DNA of 64,000 nt from Symbiodinium sp. CCMP2592 (GCA_905221615.1 CAJNDT010003112.1:62001-126000); one strand, 5' to 3'. Shown: positions 10,353 through 20,551, counted from the first letter of the stretch. Notes: generated by a model from the sequence alone, not told the origin. Program-made: numbers and translations.

Positions 10353-10753
10353 ATGAGCATGATGCCCAGCGGATCCTCAGGAGAGCAGCAGCAGCTGCAA
10401 GACCTGAGGTCATGCACGTGGTGCAAGAGCAAGAGCTACCTCCGCAAGGGACTTTGCAAAGATGTGTTGTGCCAGGAGTATTATATGGGTAGTTGTCAAA
10501 ATTATGGCCCCTTTTTGGGTACCTTAAATATTACGTACCGTATTATAATAGGGACCCGAAAAGGGACCCTAGTTTTGACCACCACCCATATGGCTCAGAG
10601 CGTGAGGCAGGCAAAATCTGGCACATCGAAGATTGGAGAGCCTTTGGGTCTCAAGATGCGGTGCACCAACCGCATTTGCCACCGGAGCTTGCAGATGCAA
10701 TCAATGAAGGGCCGGAAGTGGAAGTCGGCAGCGAGGACGAGCCTAAACCCTAA
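10353..10753 (+). CDS. Hypothetical Cys-rich protein gene interrupted by a hairpin element
   Basis: ATG 10353 opens a frame with LRSCTWCKSKSYLRKGLC and then KDVLC (CX2C-X10-C-X4-C, possibly zinc-binding). A family 1 hairpin element (10487-10587, ATAT duplication) interrupts it. Reading 1: splice G|GTAGTT at 10488/10489 to GGCTCAG at 10598, joining in phase to REAGKIWHIEDWRAFGSQDA and an acidic tail ending at TAA 10753. Reading 2: run straight through the element, which with its duplication is 105 bp and stop-free, into a basic tail ending near 10841. Reading 1 looks more protein-like. The stop in reading 1 is supplied by a CCTAAACCCTAA repeat, so the gene may be eroded or continue beyond another intron (ACTTGCAG|CATGTGG at about 10770). 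Family not recognised. Confidence 0.45.
10487..10587. mobile_element. Hairpin element, family 1, copy 2 (in a candidate gene)
   Basis: GGGTAGTTGTCAAAATTA at the left and AGTTTTGACCACCACCC at the right, flanked by ATAT (10483-10486 and 10588-10591). The first GT inside the left end (10489) could be a splice donor. Confidence 0.85.
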
Positions 10754-10770
10754 ACCCTATATTACTTGCA

Positions 10771-10837
10771 GCATGTGGAGAACGCACATCAAGCAGATCC
10801 GAGCTCGGAATCACCGAGCGAGCCCAAGCCCCAAAAC
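10771..10837 (+). CDS. Possible further exon of the 10353 gene
   Basis: After TTACTTGCAG the frame HVENAHQADPSSESPSEPKP is open and acidic, resembling the end of the preceding segment (GSEDEPKP). It runs into C-type telomere-like sequence. Very tentative, because the preceding intron would be implausibly short. Confidence 0.2.
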
Positions 10838-10859
10838 CTAAACCTACATTGCAAGCCTA

Positions 10860-11250
10860 AGCTTAGCCACAGAAGCGCCTAAATCCCAGATCATGCCCTA
10901 CATCCTGGACCTTGCAGCCTCTGCCTAAAATGCTGTTTATGTTGGGGTCTCTATAGTCTATAGTTGGTGTCATACCACAAAACCAGTTTCTAGTTATTAA
11001 AACCCCATATTTCCTTGTAGACACCCCTTACAGAGTTTTTGCAAGCACTCTATAAAGCCAGCCAAACTCCAATGGCTGATGCCCCCCATATTCCCCGATG
11101 AGACCTTTGCAAACCCCTCTGAGAAACCTATTCCAAACCCAGATCCTGCAACGTCTTTAACAAGCCCTAAATTGATAAGCTCTGAATCTCTAAACCCTAA
11201 ACCCTAAACCCACAAACCTAGCCCGAAATCCTCAAGACACGCCCTGCGGC
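10860..11250. other. No gene seen
   Basis: Mixed sequence with a C-type patch (11185-11235) and TATAGT/CCCTTA remnants of hairpin elements. Confidence 0.5.
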
Positions 11251-11255
11251 CTTCC

Positions 11256-11346
11256 CCCGAGGTGCTCCTACGTTTTCCCGTATGGGCCCAGCTACACGGC
11301 GCGCACGCACGGCCTTGAGAGTTTTGACGGATTGAGCGGTCTCCGT
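11256..11346 (+). CDS. Candidate exon, Tyr/Gly-rich peptide
   Basis: One frame stays open across a GC-rich island. It contains RCSYVFPYGPSYTARTHGLE and continues to the end GTCTCCGTAG|GGG. C-type repeat lies upstream and a family 2 hairpin downstream. Unknown protein. Confidence 0.35.
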
Positions 11347-11390
11347 AGGGGTGGTGGATAGCAGAGGTGCTCGTATTTCCAGGAGTATAT

Positions 11391-11492
11391 GGGGGGTTTC
11401 GAAACTAGGGGACCCTAAGAGAGTACCCTAAATAGTAGGACCCTTATTATAAGGACCCCAGAATAAGGTACCCCTAATTTTCGGACACTCCC
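11391..11492. mobile_element. Hairpin element, family 2
   Basis: GGGGGGTTTCGAAACTAGGG and CCTAATTTTCGGACACTCCC are inverted around TAGGACCCTTATTATAAGGA. Flanking ATAT repeats at 11387-11390 and 11493-11496. Confidence 0.8.
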
Positions 11493-11633
11493 ATATTGGC
11501 AGGAGGTCTTGCGCACTTTGGGTTTGCAGTTGAAACGATTCCAGGAGGAACCCAACAGCTGAACTCTGGAAACAAGGAATCCACATAATCGTAGGTACCC
11601 GAAGCCCGAAACCCTCAACCCTAGCATACCCTA

Positions 11634-11803
11634 AGGGTCCAAGTATTCCTTACGCCAGGGCGTTGGGTTCTTTTTTGGGTACTGAAAACCATAAACATGA
11701 GGACTACTTGGACCCTAAACTTAGGAATACTACAGGGGCCTTACTACTTAGAACAAGCTTTTGGGGCCCATTTTCTATTGAGGCCCCATATCATAGGGAC
11801 TTC
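11634..11803. mobile_element. Hairpin remnant plus partial family 3 element
   Basis: AGGGTCCAAGTATTCC and ACTACTTGGACCCT form a loose inverted repeat (11634-11718). From 11744 the family 3 order ACAGGGGCCTTA...TTTTGGGGCCC...TTGAGGCCCCATAT follows in shortened form. Confidence 0.45.
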
Positions 11804-12004
11804 TTACCCTCAAACCTAAACTCTAACCTGAAGCCCTGAAGCCTTGTGGCTGTTGTCTGTGCGAGGCCTGAGTACCTGTAGAACCCAGCAACTCGGAGCT
11901 GAAACTTGACATCCTTTCTCTTGCGGTTTAGGGCTTTGGGAATATTCCGGTTTAGGGCTCCATGAAGCTTAGTTATATAGATGCTTGAAGCCCAAGGCCC
12001 CAAC

Positions 12005-12102
12005 GGTTGATGATATAAATCCTGCATTACCTTAAGGACCCTAAACTATGGGAATTATGGTACATTCCTTATTATGCGTACTGCAGGATTTATATCATCA
12101 AC
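12005..12102. mobile_element. Hairpin element, family 4 (TGATATAAATCCTGCATTAC type)
   Basis: Left GTTGATGATATAAATCCTGC, right GCAGGATTTATATCATCAAC, around CCTTAAGGACCCTAAACTAT and GGAATTATGGTACATTCC. A near-identical copy lies at 53224. Confidence 0.85.
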
Positions 12103-12447
12103 AGAAGCACTGTGTTTTGGGTTTCGGTTTCTGCTTTCTGGCTTGAGCTGCTGGGTTGGGCACTTCAGGAATTCAGCACCCAAGGCTTTGTCAGGTCTGG
12201 GTCTGGGACCACAGGTCGTCGAAAATCCCGATAAATTAGGGTCTAGGGTTTAGGGTACAGAGGTTCGGGGTACAGGGCTAGAGCTACAAGTTGTGGAAAA
12301 TCCCGAAACCGTTTCAGTCACGTCAGGGTGTAGTCAGCATGCTTGGTTTACGTCTTTGATTGGGATCTTGGCCTATGGTCTTCTCAAAATCAATGAAGTT
12401 TTGAAGAGTATCCGGCTACTGGGGCTTTATTCAGCTTTTGCGGGCAG

Positions 12448-12522
12448 GGCCTGGCTGCCGTTCTCGCCCGCTTCGACGTGACGCACGCAGCCTGGGGCCC
12501 TAGACTCCGCGCGGCTGGGGAG
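12448..12522 (+). CDS. Candidate internal exon
   Basis: GCGGGCAG|GG opens exactly 25 codons, GLAAVLARFDVTHAAWGP and RLRAAGE, ending GGGGAG before GC (a plausible GC donor). It is distinctly GC-rich against its neighbours. Unknown protein. Confidence 0.4.
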
Positions 12523-12560
12523 GCTTTTCTTGGATTTTTGCATCTGTTTGAATCATAATT

Positions 12561-12664
12561 TAGGGGCCGAAATAATTAGCAACACGATTTTGGGGGTCCC
12601 TATTACAATTATGGTATAATATGTACCCCAAAACTCTATTCTAATCATTGAGGCCCCTGTATTA
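12561..12664. mobile_element. Hairpin element, family 3
   Basis: TTTAGGGGCCGAAATAATTA and TAATCATTGAGGCCCCTGTA are inverted around TTTTGGGGGTCCCTATTACA. Confidence 0.7.
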
Positions 12665-12712
12665 TAGTACCCTTATAGATCCCTTACAGCAACCCTGACA
12701 GACCCCTTTAAA

Positions 12713-12850
12713 GGACGCCCTGTTCAAACATCTAAGGCCTCTGTATTAGCTTGCTCCTCGGCTGTTCTTAGTTGCAACCCTGTTCAAGGACGCCCTATTC
12801 AAACATCTAAGGCCTCTGTATTAGCTTGCTCCTCGGCTGTTCTTAGTTGG
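12713..12850. repeat. 75-bp tandem duplication
   Basis: GGACGCCCTGTTCAAACATC begins a unit repeated at 12788 with almost no differences (GT to AT near its start). Copies are offset by 75 bp, so the duplication looks recent. Confidence 0.9.
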
Positions 12851-12895
12851 GCCCTAGGCCCTGATCCTCGACGTGGCAATGGTGGTTGGTGACAG

Positions 12896-13775
12896 ACCCT
12901 AAACCCAAAACCCTAAAACCCTAAACCCAAAACCCTAAAGCCCAAAACCCTAAAACCCTAAACCCTAAACCCGAAATCCTAAACCCAAAACCCTAAAGCC
13001 CTAAACCCTAAAGCCTAGACCCGAAAGCCTAAAACCCTAAAGTGACGGGGATGCTTGCGATGCGTCCTGGTTGCCATGATAAGACCACGAAACCCAGAAA
13101 CCCTAAACTCTAAAGATCCCCATCGTCCTCCGCAAGCCCTAAGCCCTGGACCCAAATGCTGAAGCTGCTGCTCCCTGGAGTTCATAGGAGAAGGGCTTGG
13201 CGTGCGTGCCGTGCACCACCCACAAGCAGGAGCATCGCGACATGCTTGTGTGTCTATTGTCAGGGTTGAGACTGGTAGTTGGTTGCATCTTCAACCACCA
13301 AGCCATGATGGATCCTGTTCTGCGCTTTTCCCGGCTTAGGTTGCGGGGCTTGAGGAATTGGAGAGTCGGGCTTTGGGGATTCAGGTCAGATGTCTGCGCG
13401 AAGGGTTCCGGCGGGCCCCAACCCTATGCCCTAAACCCCACACCATGCAATCTTCAAATTTAGTCTAGAAGGCTGAGCAATGACCAACAGTGTTCCTTAG
13501 GATTGTTTGTTTTGGTCATACTCATATGTACAGTTATATATCACCGAAAACCTTGCTCTGATGAAAAAGGCCTCTTCACGTAGCCCGAAAACAAACCGCC
13601 TCAAGGAGCACTTCTCTAACTACTAATCTAAGCAAATCCTACCAAACCCTTAGCCCTAAACCCTAAAAACCCTAAACCCTAAACCCTAAACCCTAAACCC
13701 CTAAACCCTAAACCCTAAACCCTAAACCCTAAACCCTAAACCCTGAACCCTAAAAACCCTAAACCCTAAACCCTT
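12896..13775. repeat. C-type telomere-like blocks with intervening unique sequence
   Basis: CCCTAAA/CCCAAAA units fill 12896-13030, and near-perfect (CCCTAAA)n fills 13650-13775. Between them, 13170-13320 is GC-rich with an open frame (LACVPCTTHKQEHRDMLVC) that could be an exon but has no clear borders. A short G-type patch follows at 13330-13380. Confidence 0.7.
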
Positions 13776-13821
13776 CTTGAGTTCCAGGCTCTGAGTCGCA
13801 TGCTTATATCATAGGGACCCT

Positions 13822-13922
13822 TACGGGGGTAGTGGGGGGAGGGGGTGGTCGGCCTTATTGAGTCCTTATTATAGGTATTAAGGCCCCCTACCACCCTCCC
13901 CCTGCCCCCGGAAGGATTCTTG
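13822..13922. mobile_element. GC-rich hairpin element
   Basis: CGGGGGTAGTGGGGGGAGGG and its mirror CCACCCTCCCCCTGCCCCCG flank GGCCTTATTGAGTCCTTATT. Noncoding. Confidence 0.65.
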
Positions 13923-14029
13923 TGATCATATCAGAGGAGGATTCGAGCCGTGGGATTTAGGGCAAAATCAGGGTTAAGGCTTCCGCAGGGTTCAGGGTTT
14001 CCGGGCTCAGGATTTACGGTTCGTTAGGG

Positions 14030-14032
<3 letters not shown>

Positions 14033-14069
<37 letters not shown>

Positions 14070-14072
14070 ATA

Positions 14073-14103
<31 letters not shown>

Positions 14104-14148
14104 TTATATTTATGTTTATATTTATATTTATATTTATATGTATATTTA
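14033..14148. repeat. CT, AT and TTTATA microsatellites in series
   Basis: A CT tract (14033-14067) passes directly into an AT tract and then TTTATA hexamers. A GC-rich island (14150-14270) follows with open frame SWMMCWECWRREAQRVDS, unproven. Confidence 0.9.
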
Positions 14149-14993
14149 TATGAGGCCAGCCCAGCTGTACATCCCGACCGCAGGATTTCCTGGATGATGT
14201 GCTGGGAATGTTGGAGAAGGGAGGCGCAGCGCGTTGATTCGTTGAAGCCTTGGACTCAACACTCCCACGGGTGCACGGTTCAAGATTTGGGTTCCCCCAA
14301 GGCCCTGATACCTAAACCCTAAACCCTGAACCCTAAATCCTAAACTCTGCATCCTAAACCCTACATCCTAAACCCTCAAGCCTAGTCCCCCAAAGCCCCG
14401 AACGTGTAAGGTTTGGAGTTCTGGGTTTGAGAGAACCGTCAAACACCCGAGTCTGAATCCATGGACCCGGCGTTCCTGAAGCTTTCGGCCACGCAAATAC
14501 AGGGTGAACAAACTGCCATAGGGTCCCTGTCATGGTTCTAACTTGGTCCACCTAGCATCATCGTACTAAAACCAGGGGTATAACTATACCATCATTATCA
14601 CAACCATACTTATAGAACAAGTGTATCAAGAAGCCCCAGTCTCTTCTATAAGGCCCCCAGATTTCATTGGCGAAGCCTTTCAGATCTTGGAACCCAACCA
14701 AGGTCCCAAACCCGGACCTTAAGGGTATTTAGAGGCGAGGAGCACATTCAAGGAACCCTTACAGGATCCCTCAAGAGGACTTTTTGAAGGTTCCCTCAGA
14801 GAAGCCCTTACTCGAAGCAACCCTTTAAAGCATCCCTTAAAGGGGCCTTCAACGGAATTCTTGGAGGACCCTTAAGAATTAAGCCGTTTAAGGGAACCCT
14901 TAAACCCTAACTTTTATAGTACCCTAAAAGGAACCCTTAATGGAGCCCTTTCAAGGGAGCCTAAACCCTTAAAGGAGCCCTGAGCGAGTGCAG

Positions 14994-15067
14994 GAGGAGG
15001 CCGGGCTGTCGGAGACACCGCGACCTCCTAGCGGCTCCCTTGGCGCCCCCCGAGGCCGAGATACCCG
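14994..15067 (+). CDS. Candidate internal exon
   Basis: GTGCAG|GAGGAG starts a frame EEAGLSETPRPPSGSLGA that continues to ACCCG|GTGGGA, a GT donor. Upstream is a 250-bp block of CCCTTAAA-like units. Acceptor and donor both fit. Confidence 0.4.
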
Positions 15068-15117
15068 GTGGGATGTTTCAGAATTAGACACAAGAGTAAA
15101 CAAATGGAGAAACAAAC

Positions 15118-15345
15118 ATGCATATACGTATACACATATGTGTGTAGATATGTATATGTGTATGTGAGTGTGCAAAGGAGAGAGGGAGAGAGAGAGAGAG
15201 AGAGTGAGTCAGTGAGTGAGTGAGTGAGTGAGTGGAGATAGAGAGGGAGCGAGAGAGAGCGAGAGACAGACAGAAAGCGAAAGAGAGTGAGAGAGAGAGA
15301 GGGAGGGAGCGAGAGAGAGAAGGGTATAGTGTAAGTGTATATACA
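15118..15345. repeat. GT/GAGA/GAGT microsatellite region
   Basis: TATGTGTATG units pass into long GAGA and GAGT runs. The Ser/Leu-rich minus-strand frames here are artefacts of this repeat. Confidence 0.9.
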
Positions 15346-15410
15346 CAGATGAGTTGTGGCGACTTTACATGTTTTTCTTTGTGAAACCCTTCATGGACCC
15401 AATTTCTCAG

Positions 15411-15482
15411 AAGGTTGCCATGCCCACCCGCCTGGCTCAGGTGGTACCTCGCTGCGGCATCTATGCCCGCCAAGCGGGATAG
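15411..15482 (+). CDS. Candidate exon
   Basis: AATTTCTCAG|AAG opens KVAMPTRLAQVVPRCGIYAR before TAG. An internal CAG|GTGGTA could be the real donor. Long C-type repeat follows 200 bp later. Unknown protein. Confidence 0.3.
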   Translation, partial: KVAMPTRLAQVVPRCGIYARQAG

Positions 15483-15705
15483 CTGCGAATCTTTATTGGC
15501 CGTTGGTCGTACTCTAAGCCCACAATCTCGAACTTAACACTTTCCCATCTGAGGACTTATTTCATCCTACATCTCTCAACCCTCCACCCTTTCACATAGG
15601 TGCCGGACCAACTCGAAGTACTGTTCCTTAGGCTTCGTGGCTTCCGTCTAGCGTACCTGACACCCCCCAACCCCTGTATTCTTACTACTAAGGCACCGAC
15701 TCCTA

Positions 15706-15960
15706 AACATTAAACCCTAAACCTTAAACCTTAAACCCTAAACCTTAAACCTTAAACCCTAAACCTTAAACCCTAAACCTTAAACCCTAAACCCTAAACC
15801 TTAAACCCTAAACCCTAGACCTTAAACCCTAATCTAAACCTTAAACCCTAAACCCTAGACCTTAAACCCTCCGCTAGTGCGGATTCTGCCAACCTTAACT
15901 GCAAGGTGGAAAAAGGTGCTTAAAAAAAAAAAAGACCTTAAACCCTAATCCCTAAACCAT
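15706..15960. repeat. CCTTAAA/CCCTAAA array
   Basis: Alternating CCCTAAA and CCTTAAA heptamers over about 165 bp, a variant unit not dominant elsewhere, followed by degenerate units to 15960. Confidence 0.9.
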
Positions 15961-15995
15961 AGACCGAAAACCCCATATCGTTACCATGCTTACAG

Positions 15996-16072
15996 GGTCC
16001 TCAGGGACCGCAGATTATTTGCCGTGTCGGGAGCTCCCTGTGTCGACGTCTTGCAAGGAGACTCTGAAGCAT
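15996..16072 (+). CDS. Candidate exon
   Basis: CTTACAG|GGTCC opens the frame VLRDRRLFAVSGAPCVDVLQ, closed by TGA at 16071. C-type repeat precedes and G-type repeat (16085-16260) follows, the common arrangement. Unknown protein. Confidence 0.4.
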
Positions 16073-16350
16073 GAAAGATGAGAGGATTTAGGGTTCGTGG
16101 GGTTTAGGGGCCGGGGTTCCGCCTACGATTTAGGGTCTAGGGAGTTTAGAGGCCAGGGCTTACGGCTCCGGGAGTTTTTGGGGTTGAAGGGTTTAGGGTT
16201 CAGGGGTTTTGGGGGTTAGAGTTGGGGCTTAGGGCTTAGGGGTTAGAGGTTCGGGATTAGGGTGGTATGGCATGAGAGTGGCACATGATTCACATTTGTG
16301 TCTGAGTTTGGGGTGTCGGCCGAAGACCTACTGAACGAGAGGTCTCTAGT

Positions 16351-16525
16351 ATAGGGGCCTTAATGTTAGAATAGGGTTCAATTAAAGGGGTGTATAACCG
16401 CTACTATAAGGGTGCAATAATGTAGGGGCCTTGATTATTAGAATAGGGTTTTGGGGGCCCATTATACCATAATTAGAAGAAGGAACCCCCCAAAATAGTA
16501 TTCTAGTAGTTATTGAGGCCCCTAT
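16351..16525. mobile_element. Composite (nested) family 3 hairpin
   Basis: Two left ends (TATAGGGGCCTTAATGTTAG at 16350 and AATGTAGGGGCCTTGATTAT at 16421) precede one right end (TATTGAGGCCCCTATATTG). This suggests one element inserted in, or recombined with, another. Confidence 0.6.
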
Positions 16526-16560
16526 ATTGCCAGCTTCAGCCCCCTTACGAACCCTTCATC

Positions 16561-16632
16561 GACTCTAAACTATGGGAACTATGGTATATTCTTTATACTG
16601 GGTAATGCAGGATTTTGTCCATCAGCAGTACG
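16561..16632. mobile_element. Right half of a family 4 hairpin
   Basis: ACTCTAAACTATGGGAACTA to GTAATGCAGGATTTTGTCCA and TCAGCAG; the left arm is missing. Confidence 0.65.
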
Positions 16633-17198
16633 TCTCAGAGTAATTCTCCGGTGTCAATCAGCAGAGCTTTTGCATTTTTTCTTGGGAATACTTTACTTTA
16701 AACCCGAAGCCGTGAACCTCAAAGTCCTAAACCCTGAACCCCAGACGCTGCACACTAAAACTGACACTTTCGGATGTTTTGGCAACCTTCCAAAGCCCTT
16801 ATACAGTTCAGGAGAGCCTTCATAGAAGTACACATCTGTGCACAACCCGGCTAAACTTTTTGCAAAACACAGGTGGCTTGACAAAATCTCACGAAACCCT
16901 GGTAAAGATGTTACCAGCCTTCTAACCAACCTTCTAAAGCAGTTCAGTATGACTGCTTCGGCCTTATACTATGACATGCCCCTGGGCCCAATTGGAATTA
17001 TTACGGGTCCTGTATTGCACGTTAGCGTAGCCGTAGCCCTTATAGAATCTCTTTTAAGCTTTTTCAATGCAAGCCTTCAAGGAACCCTTCTTAGACCCTA
17101 AACCGCAAACTCTGAGCCTTCAGCCCTTTTCAGTTCCTTAGGGCCCTACAAAGCCGCCGGAGCCTTAAACCCGTATCAGATTCTATAAGGCGCTTCAG

Positions 17199-17322
17199 GC
17201 CATTGATAAACCGACGGCGACGCACTTCGGGGGCTCCTGCAGCGGGTTTCCCGAGCGAGCCGCTTGGCGCTTCCTCTCCGCGAAGCGGAGGAGACCAGAG
17301 ATCTGCACGCTTATGAGAAAAG
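17199..17322 (+). CDS. Candidate internal exon
   Basis: GCGCTTCAG|GCC begins a 124-nt island ending GAGAAAAG|GTGGGTTCAGGG, a good GT donor followed at once by G-type repeat. The acceptor-consistent frame reads AIDKPTATHFGGSCSGFPER. A second frame (LREAEETRDLHAYEKR) also looks protein-like, so the phase is unresolved. Confidence 0.4.
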
Positions 17323-18165
17323 GTGGGTTCAGGGTTTAGACTTGTGTTTACAAACAATACTGTTTACACAACCAATATCTTTTCAGATGTGTTTGTTTAG
17401 CCAAGCGGGGTTGCTGAAGGGTGGTTATGCAAGCTTGAGAATGGTTTTCGGGTCGGGGTTCAGGGTTTAGGGGTACTGTGGTGTGAGGTTTTTGTAGGGT
17501 GTAATTTGGGGCTTTTCAGGATTTAGGGATCAAGGTTTAGGGTGAAGGGTTTGTAGCATGTTTAGGGTTCCAAAGAAGGTTTTGCTTGTGATGGCTTATG
17601 ATGGGGCCCGCTTCCTTTAAGGCACGTTATGGGGTTTGGTTGTTTGGGATGTAGGGCAAACTTGAGAGAAAATGGGTAACGTCGCAACCGGAATAATAAT
17701 GTATCTGAAGGTTGCTGATCGTAGTATCTATCATGTAGGTGATTCCGAAAACTAGGGGTCCCGCTTGTGGGGTACCTCTATTTAAGATCCGACACAAAAC
17801 CAGCACGTACTTACCCCATATCCAAGGAAGCTAAGGGAGCTTCCAGGGCAATGCCAAGTTCGAAGAACCCAAGAAGCTTGAATTTAGAAACCTCTGACAG
17901 CTGCATGAAACTCCTGCAAACACCCCAAACCCCCCCAAAGTCTAAACCCGAAAAAGCTGAAGTCTTGAGCAGTCAGTCCGACAGGAAGTTCGAAGGTTTC
18001 GCAACTCCTCGCTTTCTGGTTTCGTTAAGATCTTCCCTCAAAGTTCCATCGTGCCATGCAGAGTCCGCCTTAAGTCCTGGCCTTACCTGAGGAGCCCAAA
18101 CCCGATCCGCAAGCCGAACCTTGGAAGTCGAAACCCGACAACCCTGCTCCCGAAGACCGCCAGGG
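17323..18165. other. G-type repeat then unique sequence, no gene
   Basis: Degenerate TTTAGGG (17323-17560) gives way to unique sequence. The 107-codon frame at 17767-18090 overlaps a minus-strand frame and has no recognisable domain. Confidence 0.4.
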
Positions 18166-18168
18166 TGT

Positions 18169-18272
18169 AATGTAGGGGCCTTAATAATCAAGATGCTGTT
18201 TTGGGGCATATTATATAATAGAAGTAATAAGGAGCCCACAAAATAGTGTTGGTAATGATTATGCCCCTATAG
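18169..18272. mobile_element. Hairpin element, family 3
   Basis: AATGTAGGGGCCTTAATAAT and GTAATGATTATGCCCCTATA are inverted around TTTTGGGGCATATTATATAA. Confidence 0.65.
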
Positions 18273-18376
18273 GTACCTCGTAGTTTGGGACGGAGACCTT
18301 TTTTTCAGAATCGTCTCTGCCATGGCGAGCTATCCCACGTTCTCTGGCCCTGGAGGTCTTCCAAAGGGATTGAAGT

Positions 18377-18468
18377 GGGAGTTTCCGAAAATAGGGGTAG
18401 GGGTCCTTATACTAAGGATCCTACCATTTAGGGTTCTATAGTAGGGCCCCCTATTTTCGGAAACTCCC
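18377..18468. mobile_element. Hairpin element, family 2
   Basis: GGGAGTTTCCGAAAATAGGG and CCCTATTTTCGGAAACTCCC are perfect reverse complements. AAGT is duplicated at 18373-18376 and 18469-18472. Confidence 0.9.
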
Positions 18469-18618
18469 AAGTGGGTATTCGACTGTTCTGTTTGAGCCTG
18501 AGTTTGGGGTTTAGGATTTAGTTGGGGTTTGAGTTTGGGGCACGGTTTGGGGTTTGGAATTTCGAATTCTGAGCAGAGTCTTAGGGCGTGTTGTGCTTGT
18601 TTCATGAGCAGGGCTTTA

Positions 18619-18725
18619 ATATAGGGTCCTTAATAATTACCTTTGCTGTTTTGGAGGGTTCCTTATTGTAACTATAAGTACAATGGCCCCAAAACCCTAG
18701 TCTAATTCTTAAGGCCCTTACATTA
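18619..18725. mobile_element. Hairpin element, family 3
   Basis: ATATAGGGTCCTTAATAATT and ATTCTTAAGGCCCTTACATT, followed by a partial second right end at 18777-18808. Confidence 0.65.
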
Positions 18726-18882
18726 CATCTCTGTAATAGCCCATATAGTAGCCCTTGTAGACCCCTCTAAAGGAACCCTATTCTAATTCTTAAGGCCTCT
18801 ACATTACACCCGTGGCCGTCACGAAGACCTAAGCCGGAACACCAGTCGCTCAAGCTTAAGTGCTACAGGCTGCGGTCTAGGA

Positions 18883-19093
18883 TTCAGGGTTTAGGGTTTG
18901 GGGTTTAGGGTTCAGGGTTTAGGGTTTAGGGTTTTGGGTTTAGGGTTTGGGGTTTTGGGTTTAGGGTTTAGGGTTTTGGGTTTAGGGTTTAGGGTTTGGG
19001 ATTTAGGGTTTTGGGTTTAGGGTTTAGGGGTTTAGGGGTTTAGGGGTTTAGGGTTTGGGGTTTAGGGTTTAGGGTTTAGGGTTTAGGGTATAG
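18883..19093. repeat. TTTAGGG array
   Basis: About 200 bp of TTTAGGG/GTTTGGGG units on the + strand, among the longest G-type arrays in the window. Confidence 0.95.
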
Positions 19094-19493
19094 GATGGAA
19101 CCTGAGCGTCCTCTCAGCATTCTAGAACAAGGGCTCTGCAAAGTTTCTAGCCCCTCTGAAAACCCAGCCCCTAAAATTCAGGCACCGGTCATATCATAAG
19201 AAGCCCTGCAAACCGTAAAGTGCCCTAACCCTAAAACCGAAACCCTAAACCCTAAGCCGTTCTAAACTGGGTGACGACCTGAGGGTAAGCCTTTATAGGC
19301 AAGACAGACCTCTGCGGAGAGAGAAAGTCCGATACCCTTTAACAAAAAACCGTTCTAAACCATTCTAAACCCCCCAAACCCCAAACCTAGACTTTCTAGA
19401 CCCCTAAACCCTACAACCCCTCAACCCCTAGACCCTTACAACCCCCCACACCTAAAACCCGAAGCCACAAAGCGAATCGCCAGGCAGCCCCTC

Positions 19494-19540
19494 GGCCGAC
19501 CCGGAGTTGGTGAATGTGGAGATCGAGCCCTCTAAGGCTC
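19494..19540 (+). CDS. Candidate short exon
   Basis: ATCGCCAG|GC opens the frame SPSADPELVNVEIEPSKAP, acidic. C-type repeat lies upstream and G-type array (19561) immediately downstream. Short and tentative. Confidence 0.35.
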
Positions 19541-19560
19541 CCCCCCCCCGAAAAGAGGGA

Positions 19561-19745
19561 GGGTTTAGGGGTTTAGGGGCTTAGGGGTTCAGGGGTTTAG
19601 GGTTTAGGGGTTTAGGGTTTAGGGTTTAGGGTGTAGGGGTGTAGGGGTTTAGGGTTTAGGGTGTAGGGGTTCAGGGGTTTAGGGTTTAGGGTGTAGGGGT
19701 GTAGGGGTTTAGGGTTTAGGGTGTAGGGTTTGGGGGTTCAGGGTT
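19561..19745. repeat. TTTAGGGG/GTGTAGGG array
   Basis: G-type units including a higher-order repeat with GTGTAGGGGTGTAGGGG. Confidence 0.95.
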
Positions 19746-19930
19746 CTTGGGAGGATGTTCATAGGTTATCCTGTTTACTGTTTCTGTGTTCATGTGGGGG
19801 CTTTTGTGCAATAGGTTTCATAGGGTTTTTGAGGGCTTCGTCCGTTGATTCAAGCAAGGCTCTTGATAGAGTGTTAGAGGAGCCTCCTATTGTCAGGTTT
19901 CTGTGTGGTCTTAGTCTGAGACTCCAATAT

Positions 19931-20018
19931 GGGAGTTTCCGAAATTAGAGTACCCTAAATAATAGGATCCTTATTATAAGGTCCCAAAATAAGGTACCCC
20001 CAATTTTCGGAAGCTCCC
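19931..20018. mobile_element. Hairpin element, family 2
   Basis: GGGAGTTTCCGAAATTAGAG and CCAATTTTCGGAAGCTCCC; ATAT duplicated at 19927-19930 and 20019-20022. Confidence 0.9.
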
Positions 20019-20249
20019 ATATATGGCTTTCTTGCTATGATTTCAGGCATCTCCCTTTTATGTTGGCCTCTTGCAAGGCGGTTCAAGGTGTGGGGGCTTG
20101 GCCTTCCGTAAACCTTACACCCCCTAAACCATAAGCCCTAAGCTTAAACCTTTAGCATAGTTACTTTTCCAAAGGCCTGCCTCAATGGGGGCTCTCTAGA
20201 CCTTCTGCGGAATAGAAAGAGGCCCTTAAAAAAGCTTTAGCATAGACAT

Positions 20250-20302
20250 GGGTGGTTGTCAATATTACGGTCCGTTTTTGGCCCTAATTCTGACAACCAC
20301 CC
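20250..20302. mobile_element. Internally deleted family 1 hairpin
   Basis: GGGTGGTTGTCAATATTACG and CTAATTCTGACAACCACCC lie only 53 bp apart end to end. ACAT duplicated at 20246-20249 and 20303-20306. Confidence 0.85.
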
Positions 20303-20385
20303 ACATGCCATCGACTGAGGCCCTTGAGAGTTTGAAATCGCTAGGAACGGCGGGGTGTCAGGGCTTAGGTCTCTGGCACAGATAC

Positions 20386-20486
20386 GGGAGTTTCCGAGAT
20401 TAGGGGTACCTTATGTTGGGGTCCCTATAGTAAGGATCCTACTATGTAGGGTATTATATTCGGTTCCCCTATTTTCGAAAACTCCC
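20386..20486. mobile_element. Hairpin element, family 2
   Basis: GGGAGTTTCCGAGATTAGGG and CCTATTTTCGAAAACTCCC; ATAC duplicated at 20382-20385 and 20487-20490. Confidence 0.9.
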
Positions 20487-20551
20487 ATACGGCGCCCAGA
20501 GGGTCAGCCCGAAGCCTTAAACCCTAAACCCTAGACCCGAAGCCCTACACG

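Noticed and set aside
15084-15473. 129-codon Ser/Leu-rich minus-strand frame
   Set aside because: It covers the GAGA/GAGT microsatellite and lacks any domain.
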